Part shown: positions 8,520-17,589 of the stretch, in pieces
How positions within the stretch are numbered: position 1 is the first letter of the stretch
How the letters are laid out: each line of letters starts with the position of its first letter
Assembly (NCBI GenBank): GCA_009927055.1
Contig: RFNS01000259.1
Coordinates: forward strand, 1 to 47,799
Direction: 5' to 3'
Source of the DNA: Alphaproteobacteria bacterium
GTDB lineage: Bacteria > Pseudomonadota > Alphaproteobacteria > UBA9219 > RFNS01
DNA: 47,799 bases
Program-made: the position numbers and the translations under genes
The notes under the pieces: model-generated
What the model was told of the DNA's origin: nothing
What the model saw: the letters and a program-made list of their open reading frames with translations, nothing else
Database searches by the model: none

Positions 8520-8837
8520 ATGTCTGATTCTGACTCGCTGACACTTTCCGAACTTGAATCGGATAAAGGAAAAGATACCCCTCCGCCCCAGGCCACGCTG
8601 GAAGATTTGGGCGCTGTTTACAGCATTCCTGTTCAGGTCTCTGCCGTGCTTGGCCGCGCTGAAATGCCTGTCAGTCACTTGCTTAAACTGGGGCGCGGCG
8701 CGGTGATTGAGCTTGATCGCAAAGTGGGCGAAGCGGTTGATATTTACGTGAACAACAGGCTGGTGGCGCGCGGCGAAGTGGTGGTGGTGGAAGATCGTTT
8801 GGGCATCACCATGACAGAAATCATCAAGGCGGAGTAG
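8520..8837 (+). CDS. fliN: Flagellar motor switch protein FliN
   Basis: FliN forms the lower C-ring with FliM and takes part in switching and export. The 105-residue product is mostly a single SpoA domain: YSIPVQVSAVLGRAEMPVSHLLKLGRGAVIELDRKVGE is characteristic. The length fits short alphaproteobacterial FliN proteins. AGGAG lies just upstream of ATG 8520. The first ~30 residues are acidic and unconserved. fliM is not in this cluster. flbD follows four bases after the stop. Confidence 0.95.
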   Translation: MSDSDSLTLSELESDKGKDTPPPQATLEDLGAVYSIPVQVSAVLGRAEMPVSHLLKLGRGAVIELDRKVGEAVDIYVNNRLVARGEVVVVEDRLGITMTEIIKAE

Positions 8838-8841
8838 AGCG

Positions 8842-10179
8842 ATGCGCTTACTAATTATCGGTCAACTCTCTGGCTATATTACCGAAGCCGGCCGCATCGC
8901 GACACAAAAAGGCGCCAAGGTGGCGCATGTTGATACGGTGGAAGGCGGCTTGAATGCCATTCGCATGGGCCAGGGTGGCGATTTGGTGATGGTGGATGTG
9001 AAGCTGGATGTTTATCAGCTTGTCTCTCACCTTCAATCAGAACGCATTCATATTCCTGTGATTGCGTGCGGCATCGGCACCGATTCTGACGCCGCCGTGC
9101 GCGCCATTAAAGCGGGTGCCAAAGAATATCTGCCCCTGCCGCCTGATGCTGAATTAATCGCGGCGGTGCTGGCCGCGGTGGCCGAAGAAAACAACACCAT
9201 TATTGCGAACGATCCTTCTATTCGGGCGGTCATCAGCCTGGCCGATAAAATTGCGGGCAGCGATGCCACCGTGTTGATGACGGGTGAAAACGGCACAGGG
9301 AAAGAGGTTTTGGCGCGCTATGTGCACAACAAAAGCAAACGCAAAAATGCCAACTTTGTTTCGGTTAACTGCGCTGCGATCCCTGATAATCTTTTAGAGT
9401 CAGAATTATTCGGCCACGAAAAAGGCGCCTTTACCGGTGCGGTGGCGCGGCGTGTGGGAAAATTTGAAGAAGCTAGCGGCGGCACCTTGCTGCTGGATGA
9501 AATTTCAGAGATGGATTTGCGCCTTCAAGCTAAATTGCTTCGCGCCATTCAAGAACGTGTGATCGATCGCGTAGGCGGCACACAGCCGGTGAAAGTCGAT
9601 ATTCGTATTATCGCCACCAGCAACCGCGATATGGAATCTGAAGTGAATGCCGGGAAATTTCGCGAAGATTTATATTTCAGGTTAAACGTCGTCAACCTTC
9701 ATCTGCCGCCGCTGCGCCAACGCAAGGCCGATATTGTGCCGCTGGCCGATTTCTTTGGCAAAAAATATGCCGAAGCAAACGGCGTGCCGTACCGACCTCT
9801 CAGCGAACCTGCCAGAGCGATGCTGCAATCTCACCACTGGCGCGGCAACGTGCGCGAGCTTGAAAACACCATGCACCGCGCGGTTTTGCTGGCGCGCATG
9901 GCCGAGATTGAACCCGAAGCGATTGTGCTTTCTGGCACCCAACTTTCAACACCTGGCGGCGGCCCTGCGGCTTTGGCGGGCCAGCCGTGGGTGGGCAGAA
10001 AAGTGGAAGATGTCGAGCGCGATTTGATCCTCGATACGCTCAACCATTGTCTTGGCAATCGCACACATGCGGCCAACATTTTGGGCATTTCCATCCGCAC
10101 GCTTCGCAACAAGCTGAAAACTTATTCCGATTCAGGCGTCACCATTCCGCCACCGCAGGAAGAGCGAGCCGAGGCATGA
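8842..10179 (+). CDS. flbD: Sigma54-dependent flagellar regulator FlbD
   Basis: FlbD is an AAA+ enhancer-binding protein that activates sigma54 promoters of late flagellar genes. The 445-residue product has an N-terminal receiver-like domain, a central ATPase with GENGTGKE (residues 148-155) and the sigma54-contacting GAFTGA loop (195-200), and a C-terminal Fis-type helix-turn-helix around HAANILGISIRTLRNKL. The receiver is degenerate: it starts LLIIGQLSG where normal receivers have an acidic pair, though an Asp is kept at residue 52. This is known for FlbD, which is not a conventional phosphorylated regulator. Its place inside a CtrA-box-headed operon fits the Caulobacter hierarchy in which early genes encode the activator of later ones. 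Confidence 0.93.
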   Translation: MRLLIIGQLSGYITEAGRIATQKGAKVAHVDTVEGGLNAIRMGQGGDLVMVDVKLDVYQLVSHLQSERIHIPVIACGIGTDSDAAVRAIKAGAKEYLPLPPDAELIAAVLAAVAEENNTIIANDPSIRAVISLADKIAGSDATVLMTGENGTGKEVLARYVHNKSKRKNANFVSVNCAAIPDNLLESELFGHEKGAFTGAVARRVGKFEEASGGTLLLDEISEMDLRLQAKLLRAIQERVIDRVGGTQPVKVDIRIIATSNRDMESEVNAGKFREDLYFRLNVVNLHLPPLRQRKADIVPLADFFGKKYAEANGVPYRPLSEPARAMLQSHHWRGNVRELENTMHRAVLLARMAEIEPEAIVLSGTQLSTPGGGPAALAGQPWVGRKVEDVERDLILDTLNHCLGNRTHAANILGISIRTLRNKLKTYSDSGVTIPPPQEERAEA

Positions 10180-10214
10180 TGCTGACGCCCCTTCACCGTT
10201 TCTAAAGGCAACCC

Positions 10215-12338
10215 ATGGCCGACAACGCAGTGGCAACAACCGGGCAAAACGCAGCGCCCCCAACAGGCGGCACAGGAGCGGATATTGGCAATATGTTCAT
10301 GCGCGGCGATGTGTGGATGGCGCTGGGCCTTCTTTTTATTTTGGGCGCCATGGTCATTCCGCTGCCCTCGTTTATTGTCGATCTTGGGCTGGCGCTATCC
10401 ATCACTTTTGCTGTGATTGTTTTAATGACCGTGCTGTTCATCGACCGCCCGCTAGATTTCAGCGCTTTCCCCACCATTCTTCTTATCGCCACGCTTATTC
10501 GCCTCACGCTCAACATCTCAACCACGCGTCTTATTCTCTCTCATGGTCACGAGGGCGAGACGGCCGCAGGCGAGGTGGTGAAAGCCTTTGCCGGCTTTGT
10601 GATGAGCGGTGATTTTATCATCGGGGTCATTGTTTTTGCCATCCTTACCATCGTCAATTTTGTGGTGATCACCAAAGGTTCGGGCCGTATTGCCGAAGTG
10701 GCGGCGCGGTTCACACTCGATGCCATGCCCGGAAAACAAATGGCCATCGATGCTGATTTATCATCGGGGCTGATTGACGAAACAGAAGCCCGCCGCCGCC
10801 GCCGCGATCTGGAAGACGAAAGCAGCTTTTTTGGCGCCATGGATGGCGCGGCAAAATTTGTGCGCGGCGATGCGATTGCGGGCATCATCATCACTTTTAT
10901 CAACATTGCGGGCGGCATTGCCATTGGCATTTTCAGACATGATATGGAAGTGTCGGCCGCGGCTGATAGCTATGTGCGCCTGACGGTGGGTGATGGTCTT
11001 GTCACCCAAATTCCGGCCCTTCTTGTGTCGGTGGCGGCTGGTTTACTTGTCTCCAAGGCGGGGGTTTCAGGGGGCGCTGAAAAAACCATGTTCAGGCAGC
11101 TTGGGAATTATCCCATGGCGCTTGGCCTCACTTCGGTTTTAATGATGACCATGGGCCTTGTGCCTGGCATGCCGCTTATTCCGTTTCTTATTCTTTCGGG
11201 TGGCACGGCCTATGCCGCGTTCACCATGCATCAGCAGCAGCAAACCACCAAACGGCAAGAGCACGCCGCCGCTGAAGCCGCCAAGGTTCAGGTTAAACCG
11301 GCCGAGGAATCGATTTCTAAAACGCTGGCCATGGATCACATCCGGCTTGAGCTTGGCTATGGCCTGCTGGCGCTTGTGAACAGCGATGCAGGACAAAAAC
11401 TGACTGATCAGATTAAAGGTCTGCGCCGTCAAATGGCCAGCGATATGGGCTTTATTATGCCCGCCGTGCGCATTCAAGATAATTTACAGCTGCAGCCCAA
11501 TGCCTATGTCATCTACATCAAAGAAATTGAAGCTGGCCGCGGCGAGGTGCGCCCCAACATGCTGATGGTGATGGACCCGCGCGGCGACACCATTACTCTG
11601 CCTGGCGAAAATACAGTCGAGCCTACCTTTGGTCTGCAGGCCATGTGGGTGTCGCCGCATTATCGGGAAGAAGCCAATTTCAAGGGATACACCGTGGTGG
11701 ATCCGCCCACGGTGATGACAACACACCTAACCGAGGTGATTAAGGATAATATTCCTGAATTGATGACCTACAGCGAAACACAAAAACTTCTGGATGAAAT
11801 GGGCAAGGAGCAGCAAAAGCTGGTCAGCGATGTTATTCCAAGCCAGATCACGGTCACTGGCCTGCAGCGCGTGCTGCAAAACCTTTTGGCCGAGCGTGTG
11901 TCTATTCGCGATCTTTCCAATATTCTTGAAGGTGTTGCCGAAGCCTCGGCCTTTACGCGCAACCTGACACTGATCACCGAGCATGTGCGCTCGCGCCTTG
12001 CGCGCCAAATTTCAGATGATCATACCAGCAGTGTGGGATATATCCCCATCCTCACACTTTCGCCGGAGTGGGAGCAAAACTTTGCAGAAAGCCTGGTGGG
12101 CCAGGGCGAAGATAAACAGCTGGCCATGCAGCCATCTCTGCTTCAATCGTTCATTCGCCATGTGCGCGAGGTGTATGAAAAACACGCCATGATGGGAGAA
12201 AACCCCGTGCTGGTCACAAGCCCCGCCATTCGGCCCTATGTCCGCTCGATTATCGAGCGTTTCAGGTCACAAACCGCTGTTCTTTCACAAAATGAAATTC
12301 ATGCGAAAGCCAAAATTAAAACCTTGGGGATGATATAA
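10215..12338 (+). CDS. flhA: Flagellar type III export gate protein FlhA
   Basis: FlhA is the large export-gate protein of the flagellar type III secretion system, acting in the inner membrane and presenting substrates through its cytoplasmic domain. The 707-residue product has an N-terminal membrane region with several helices (from about residue 30 to 330) and the FHIPEP family signature ARFTLDAMPGKQMAIDADL around 175-195. After about residue 350 comes the soluble domain, ending in a conserved region with VLSQNEI. AAAGGCAACCC precedes ATG 10215. The first ~35 residues are a low-complexity cytoplasmic leader. flhF follows after four bases. Confidence 0.95.
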   Translation: MADNAVATTGQNAAPPTGGTGADIGNMFMRGDVWMALGLLFILGAMVIPLPSFIVDLGLALSITFAVIVLMTVLFIDRPLDFSAFPTILLIATLIRLTLNISTTRLILSHGHEGETAAGEVVKAFAGFVMSGDFIIGVIVFAILTIVNFVVITKGSGRIAEVAARFTLDAMPGKQMAIDADLSSGLIDETEARRRRRDLEDESSFFGAMDGAAKFVRGDAIAGIIITFINIAGGIAIGIFRHDMEVSAAADSYVRLTVGDGLVTQIPALLVSVAAGLLVSKAGVSGGAEKTMFRQLGNYPMALGLTSVLMMTMGLVPGMPLIPFLILSGGTAYAAFTMHQQQQTTKRQEHAAAEAAKVQVKPAEESISKTLAMDHIRLELGYGLLALVNSDAGQKLTDQIKGLRRQMASDMGFIMPAVRIQDNLQLQPNAYVIYIKEIEAGRGEVRPNMLMVMDPRGDTITLPGENTVEPTFGLQAMWVSPHYREEANFKGYTVVDPPTVMTTHLTEVIKDNIPELMTYSETQKLLDEMGKEQQKLVSDVIPSQITVTGLQRVLQNLLAERVSIRDLSNILEGVAEASAFTRNLTLITEHVRSRLARQISDDHTSSVGYIPILTLSPEWEQNFAESLVGQGEDKQLAMQPSLLQSFIRHVREVYEKHAMMGENPVLVTSPAIRPYVRSIIERFRSQTAVLSQNEIHAKAKIKTLGMI

Positions 12339-12342
12339 CATC

Positions 12343-13332
12343 ATGCGACTAAAATCATTCCACGCCGGCACTCTTAGCGAAGCCATGAAAATGGTGCGCG
12401 AGGCGCTGGGCGACGATGCCATTATTGTGGCCACGCGCGATGATGAACAAGGCGGCGTGCGCGTGACCGCCGCGCTGGATGATGACGCAAAACCAGCCAC
12501 CGAAACACCCGCCGCCGCCCCATCTGCCAAACAAACCGATGAAAACGTCATCGACCGACTGGCCAGCCACCTCTATCGCCACGGGGTCACCGCCGCACTT
12601 TCAGAAAAACTTTTGGCCACCGCCATGCACTATAGTGGCGATGATGCCTCTCTGGCGCTGGCCGCCGCGTGCGATGCGCACCTTAAATTCAAACCACTGT
12701 TTCAAACAGCCGATAGAAAACCCATTATTTTTGTGGGGCCGCCGGGGGCTGGCAAAACACTCAGCACCGCCAAAATTGCCACGCAGGCAAAAATTCAAAA
12801 CAAACCTGTGTGCGTCATGACCACCGATACCATTCGCGCTGGCGGGGTTGAGCAACTTTCGTCTTTCACCAAACTTCTCAAGGTTCCTTTGCTGCAAATT
12901 GAAGATACCAACGCGCTGAAAGATGCGCTGAGCGTTCATCAGAACGATATGGTTATCATCGATACTGCCGGCCGCAACCCTTTTGATGCGGCCGATTTGC
13001 GTGAACTTAAATCAATCCTGGGCACGGCGGCGCTGACCATCACCATGGTGCTTCCCGCATCGTATGATACACAAGATGGCGCCGAAATCGCCGCCATTTT
13101 CAAAGAGCTTGGCGCTGGCAGCCTCCTCATCACGCGGGTCGATATGGCGCGTCGTCTCGGCAGCATGCTCAACATCTGTCATCTTGCGGGCATTCCGCTT
13201 GCCGCGCTCAGCCGCTCATCCAACGTCACCGAACCGCTTGAAATTCTCAACCCCGTTCTTCTGGCGAAACTTCTTTTATCGCCACCCCTTTTGCCCCACC
13301 ACAACACCATGCGCGAAGCAAAGCGAGCCTGA
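12343..13332 (+). CDS. flhF: SRP-type GTPase FlhF, flagellar placement
   Basis: FlhF is the third SRP-family GTPase and sets the polar site and number of flagella. The 329-residue product begins with the short basic B domain (MRLKSFHAGTLSEAM), has a Pro/Ala linker near residues 45-65, an N-domain helical bundle, and a GTPase domain with GPPGAGKT (132-139), MTTDTIRAGGVEQL and IIDTAGRNPFD. It is shorter than the ~400-residue Vibrio or Pseudomonas proteins because the B domain and linker are reduced. Its overlap with flhA context and the following flhG is the usual arrangement. Presence of this pair suggests polar flagella, which is inference. Confidence 0.92.
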   Translation: MRLKSFHAGTLSEAMKMVREALGDDAIIVATRDDEQGGVRVTAALDDDAKPATETPAAAPSAKQTDENVIDRLASHLYRHGVTAALSEKLLATAMHYSGDDASLALAAACDAHLKFKPLFQTADRKPIIFVGPPGAGKTLSTAKIATQAKIQNKPVCVMTTDTIRAGGVEQLSSFTKLLKVPLLQIEDTNALKDALSVHQNDMVIIDTAGRNPFDAADLRELKSILGTAALTITMVLPASYDTQDGAEIAAIFKELGAGSLLITRVDMARRLGSMLNICHLAGIPLAALSRSSNVTEPLEILNPVLLAKLLLSPPLLPHHNTMREAKRA

Positions 13333-13334
13333 CC

Positions 13335-14108
13335 ATGACCGAACCCGCCGCCCAAACGTCTCACCTTGTGCTGCCAGCGCCCAACATTTTGGCCGTGGCC
13401 AGCGGCAAGGGCGGCGTGGGCAAAACATGGTTTTCTATCACACTCGCGCAAGCCTTGGTTCAGCAAGGGCAGCGCGTGTTGTTGTTCGATGGCGATTTTG
13501 GTCTGGCCAATGTCGATCTTCAGTTAGGCCTCACCCCCAAACATGATCTGGGTGATGTAATGGACGAAAAAATGACACTGCGTCAGGTTGTGCAGCGCCA
13601 CACCGAAACGGGTATCGATATTATTGCGGGGCGTTCAGGTTCTGGTGCGCTGGCGAACATGCCGCTGCCGCGTGTGAATGATATTCGCGATCAACTCACA
13701 ATTCTTGCCGGCGATTATGACCGCGTGATTATCGATATCGGCGCCGGCGTCGATCGCCTCAACCTCCACCTCGCCGCACTGGCCAAAACATTGCTGATTG
13801 TGGTGACCGATGAACAAACAAGCTGGATGGATGGTTACGCCTTCATCAAAAAAACGTGGCAAACATCGCCCAAGGCTGATGTGCGGGTGGTGGTCAACAT
13901 GTCTTCCAGCGTGGCAGAGGGTGAAAAAAGTTATCAGCCTATCAAGCTGACGGCCGAACGCTCGCTGGGGCGCGCACCGCAGCTGGCCGGCATCATTCGG
14001 CGCGATGTGAAAGTCAGCGCGGCCATTAAATCTCAAACATCACTGCTGACGCGCTATCCCAACACTGACGCCGCGCACGATGTGCTGGCGCTGGCCAAAA
14101 CGCTGTGA
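13335..14108 (+). CDS. flhG: MinD/ParA-type ATPase FlhG (FleN-like)
   Basis: FlhG limits flagellar number by antagonising FlhF and, in some bacteria, the flagellar master activator. The 257-residue product has the deviant Walker A GKGGVGKT (residues 24-31), FDGDFGLANVDLQLGL, and IIDIGAGVDR where MinD proteins have the switch Asp. A C-terminal amphipathic membrane helix is not obvious by eye. The N-terminal DQAxxLR helix that stimulates FlhF in classical FlhG proteins is not visible in the first 20 residues. The start follows the flhF stop after two bases. The stop overlaps the next gene by GTGA. A general MinD-like role is the alternative, but the position next to flhF argues for FlhG. Confidence 0.88.
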   Translation: MTEPAAQTSHLVLPAPNILAVASGKGGVGKTWFSITLAQALVQQGQRVLLFDGDFGLANVDLQLGLTPKHDLGDVMDEKMTLRQVVQRHTETGIDIIAGRSGSGALANMPLPRVNDIRDQLTILAGDYDRVIIDIGAGVDRLNLHLAALAKTLLIVVTDEQTSWMDGYAFIKKTWQTSPKADVRVVVNMSSSVAEGEKSYQPIKLTAERSLGRAPQLAGIIRRDVKVSAAIKSQTSLLTRYPNTDAAHDVLALAKTL

Positions 14109-15646
14109 GTGGTGGCGAAATTCCTCCTCTCACGCTCGCCAGTCTATTATCGGGCGGCACGCATCCTTCGCTGCCCCAAAACGCCTTAACCACCCTGGCG
14201 GTGCAAATTTTATCGCGGCCGCCGCACATCACCATTCCTGACAACGGTTTGCTGCTGCAGGGGAAAATTTTTCTTCAACCGCCCACGCAAAATCCTTATG
14301 CAACACAGCTGATTTTTGAAACACCACAGGGGAAATTTTCTTTGTCTGCGTCGCTGCCCTTACACGATTTACAGCAAAAACTTTCTCTCTCGTCATCGCT
14401 GGCCAGTCCGCAAATTTCTGCCTCGCTGCGGCTTTTTTCGTCATCCTCGGCGCAAGTTTCGTTGATGATTGGCACACCCACCACCACAAAAACAACACCC
14501 GCAACAACGGCACAAAAAGATTCACAAAAAATCGGTCTCGCGCTCACGCCTCTGCCATCGGGGCTGGCTGGCGCGACAACACTGCCAACGGCCAAAGATG
14601 ATGGCCGCCCCCCATGGAACAACACGCTGCAGCAACTTAAAAATATCGTCGCACCACTGATGGATAAAATATCAGGTGCGATGACACCGCCTGGCACATC
14701 GGTGCCGCACATTTCTTCCACGCCATCCAAAGAAGGATTAGCCAATCCCGCGGGCCAAGCCGCCATCAACGTCTCGCTTGAAAGTCTTGCGTCTGCGGTA
14801 AAAACCGTGGGCGATAAGGCAGGCCCGCGCCTGCTTGTGGCGCAGGTGATTGGCCACACAGCCCAGCAATACAGCATCATCCAAATCGCCGATAAAGCGT
14901 TTACAGCACCCGCTTTTCTGCCCCTGCATTCAAAATACACTGTCGTGGCCGAGGTTGGCCATCAAAATCTGTTACAACAATCGCTGTCTGGCAACACAAC
15001 GCCTGTGCAATTTCATGAAAAACTTTCCGATCTTCACGCCACACTCGCCTCGCTTCAACTTCCTGCCGATGTGCCCACAAAAATTTCTTGGCCGCAGGCG
15101 AAAGAACCATCAACACTCGTCATGTGGCTTGCGGGTTTGCGCAAGTTTGATCAATCGCACGATCGGCTTCAACAGTTGATGAATGATTTTCCGCAACTTC
15201 GCGGCAACGTGGCCGATATCCTGGCCGAAGTGAACAAACACATCACCCCTGCGCGCGATCATCAGAACGATCTGTGGCGACATTATCAGCTGCCCCTGAA
15301 CGATGCGGGCTATGCCGGCCCTATGCACCTTTATGTTCACCGCGATCATGAACGCCACAATTTTGACCCTGTGCAGAACAAAAAGGAATCTCAAACTCGT
15401 TTTATCGTCGATGCGCAGTTTACAAACATGGGCGCTGTGCAGATCGAGGGGCTGGTGCGTCCCTCGATACTCGATGTGATCTTGCGAAGCGAAAAAACGC
15501 TGCCGCCCCCCCTGTGCGAGAGTATTCAGGCCGCCTATCAAACCGCCCTGATGGCCATCAACTACGCGGGCGAACTGTCATTTCAGGCCGGCCACGATCG
15601 TTTTTACAGGCTGACCGCCGAAAACCCCATGAATGGCGCCCTTTAG
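14105..15646 (+). CDS. Flagellar hook-length control (FliK)-like protein
   Basis: The 513-residue product is the last gene of the flagellar unit and overlaps flhG by four bases. Its build resembles FliK: a long N-terminal part rich in Thr, Pro and Ser with low complexity around residues 115-235, and a compact C-terminal domain (from about 405) with FIVDAQFTNMGAVQIEGLV followed by helical sequence ending SFQAG. FliK measures hook length and switches export specificity through such a C-terminal domain. Overall similarity is weak, so the call leans on context and architecture. The GTG start is set by the overlap. It could instead be an unrelated exported flagellar accessory. Confidence 0.5.
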   Translation: MSGGEIPPLTLASLLSGGTHPSLPQNALTTLAVQILSRPPHITIPDNGLLLQGKIFLQPPTQNPYATQLIFETPQGKFSLSASLPLHDLQQKLSLSSSLASPQISASLRLFSSSSAQVSLMIGTPTTTKTTPATTAQKDSQKIGLALTPLPSGLAGATTLPTAKDDGRPPWNNTLQQLKNIVAPLMDKISGAMTPPGTSVPHISSTPSKEGLANPAGQAAINVSLESLASAVKTVGDKAGPRLLVAQVIGHTAQQYSIIQIADKAFTAPAFLPLHSKYTVVAEVGHQNLLQQSLSGNTTPVQFHEKLSDLHATLASLQLPADVPTKISWPQAKEPSTLVMWLAGLRKFDQSHDRLQQLMNDFPQLRGNVADILAEVNKHITPARDHQNDLWRHYQLPLNDAGYAGPMHLYVHRDHERHNFDPVQNKKESQTRFIVDAQFTNMGAVQIEGLVRPSILDVILRSEKTLPPPLCESIQAAYQTALMAINYAGELSFQAGHDRFYRLTAENPMNGAL

Positions 15647-15693
15647 GGCAGATTTCATTTGCTTACAGCCCGCGCTTCCGCTACTTGTGGCGC

Positions 15694-17514
15694 ATGAATC
15701 TTCGCAATATCGCCATTATCGCCCACGTTGACCACGGCAAAACCACACTGGTTGATGCCATGCTGCGCCAGGGCGGCGTGTTTAGGGCCAACCAACAAGT
15801 GGCCGAACGCGCCATGGATAGCAACGATTTAGAGCGCGAGCGCGGCATTACCATTCTGGCCAAATGCACCGGCGTGGCCTGGCACGATTATCGTATCAAC
15901 ATCGTCGATACGCCCGGCCACGCCGATTTTGGCGGCGAAGTTGAACGCATTTTGGGCATGGTCGATGGCGTGGTGCTGCTGGTGGATGCGGCCGAAGGCC
16001 CCCTGCCCCAAACAAAATTTGTGCTGTCCAAGGCTTTGCGCCTCGGCCTGCGCCCCATTGTTGTGATCAATAAAATCGACAGGCCCGATGCCGACCCCGA
16101 TAAAGTTCACAACGACATTTTCGATTTGTTTGCCGCGCTTGATGCCAGCGAAAATCAGCTGGATTTCCCCACACTTTATGCCAGTGGCCGCCAAGGTTGG
16201 GCCATTGAAAAGCTGGGCGATGAGACAAAAGATTTATCCCCCCTGTTTAATCTTATTGTCCGCCACGTGCCCGCCCCCGTGGTTGATGCTGAAGCCCCCT
16301 TCACGCTTCTGGCCACTATTTTAGAAAGCAACCCATTCCTTGGGCGCATTTTAACAGGCCGCATTGCCAGCGGGCGCGCGCGCACCAACATGAACATTCG
16401 CGCCCTCGGCGGCGATGGTCAGGCCATTGAAACAGGGCGCATTACAAAACTTCTGGCCTTTCGCGGGTTAGAGCGGGTGCCGGTCGATGAAGCGCAGGCG
16501 GGCGATATTGTAGCCATTGCGGGCCTGACCAAAGCCACCGTGGCCGACACCATTGCCGATGTGGCCGTCACAGAACCACTGAAGGCTCAACCGGTTGATC
16601 CGCCCACCATCGCCATGACCTTCTCTGTCAACGACAGCCCGCTGGCCGGCACCGAGGGCGATAAAGTCACCAGCCGCGTTATTCGTGATCGCTTGCTGCG
16701 CGAGGCGGAAGGCAACATCGCCATTCGCATCACCGAAAGTGGCGATAAAGACGCGTTTGAAGTGGCCGGTCGCGGCGAACTTCAGTTGGGCATTCTCATC
16801 GAAACCATGCGCCGCGAGGGGTATGAACTTTCCATCAGCCGCCCGCGCGTGTTGTATAAGCACGATGACACGGGCCAGCGGTTGGAACCGATTGAAGAAG
16901 TGATCATCGATGTTGATGAAGCTTACAGCGGCACCGTTGTGAACAACATGAACGAACGCAAGGCCGAGTTGGTCGATATGCGTCCCAGCGGCGGCGGTAA
17001 ACAGCGGCTTGTTTTTTATGCACCATCGCGCGGGCTTATTGGCTATCACAGTCAATTTTTGTCAGAAACGCGCGGCACAGGGTTGATGAACCGGCTGTTT
17101 CATGGTTACGCCCCTTACAAAGGCAACGTGGCGGGGCGTCGCACGGGTGCGCTGATTTCCAATGGCGCGGGCGAGGCTGTGGCCTATGCCATGTGGAAGC
17201 TGGAGGAGCGCGGGCCGATGCTGATTGAGCCTGGCGTGAAAATTTATGCCGGCATGATTATTGGCGAACATGCCAAAGGCAATGATTTGGAAGTGAACAT
17301 TTTGGAAGGAAAAAAACTGACCAACGTGCGCGCCTCAGGTAAGGATGAGGCCGTGCGCCTGACCCCGCCCCTGATCATGACGCTTGAGAAGGCGCTGGCC
17401 TATATCGAGGATGACGAGCTGGTGGAAGTCACCCCCCAAAGCATCCGCCTGCGCAAGCGCTATCTCGATTCTAACGAGCGCAAACGCATGGCCAAAAAGG
17501 CTGAAAGTGCGTAA
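15694..17514 (+). CDS. typA: Translational GTPase TypA/BipA
   Basis: TypA is a ribosome-binding GTPase of the EF-G family that helps 50S assembly and growth under stress or low temperature. The 606-residue length is normal. The G1 motif AHVDHGKT is at residues 10-17, followed by the switch region [24 protein letters not shown] and NKIDRP. The C-terminal part shows the BipA-specific [17 protein letters not shown] region. I chose ATG 15694 ([13 protein letters not shown]); the frame is open upstream to 15514, but that stretch overlaps the fliK-like gene and is not conserved. It starts 47 bases after the flagellar unit and could be transcribed with it or on its own. Confidence 0.95.
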   Translation: MNLRNIAIIAHVDHGKTTLVDAMLRQGGVFRANQQVAERAMDSNDLERERGITILAKCTGVAWHDYRINIVDTPGHADFGGEVERILGMVDGVVLLVDAAEGPLPQTKFVLSKALRLGLRPIVVINKIDRPDADPDKVHNDIFDLFAALDASENQLDFPTLYASGRQGWAIEKLGDETKDLSPLFNLIVRHVPAPVVDAEAPFTLLATILESNPFLGRILTGRIASGRARTNMNIRALGGDGQAIETGRITKLLAFRGLERVPVDEAQAGDIVAIAGLTKATVADTIADVAVTEPLKAQPVDPPTIAMTFSVNDSPLAGTEGDKVTSRVIRDRLLREAEGNIAIRITESGDKDAFEVAGRGELQLGILIETMRREGYELSISRPRVLYKHDDTGQRLEPIEEVIIDVDEAYSGTVVNNMNERKAELVDMRPSGGGKQRLVFYAPSRGLIGYHSQFLSETRGTGLMNRLFHGYAPYKGNVAGRRTGALISNGAGEAVAYAMWKLEERGPMLIEPGVKIYAGMIIGEHAKGNDLEVNILEGKKLTNVRASGKDEAVRLTPPLIMTLEKALAYIEDDELVEVTPQSIRLRKRYLDSNERKRMAKKAESA

Positions 17515-17589
17515 CGCTTTGGTATCATTAATGTTTCTGCCTTGATTAATTTTTAGTTATTTTTTGCTACGCTTCTCCAAGAGCTAACC

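Noticed and set aside
15514-15693. Sixty-codon N-terminal extension of typA
   Set aside because: Overlaps the fliK-like gene in another frame; BipA proteins begin at [17 protein letters not shown].
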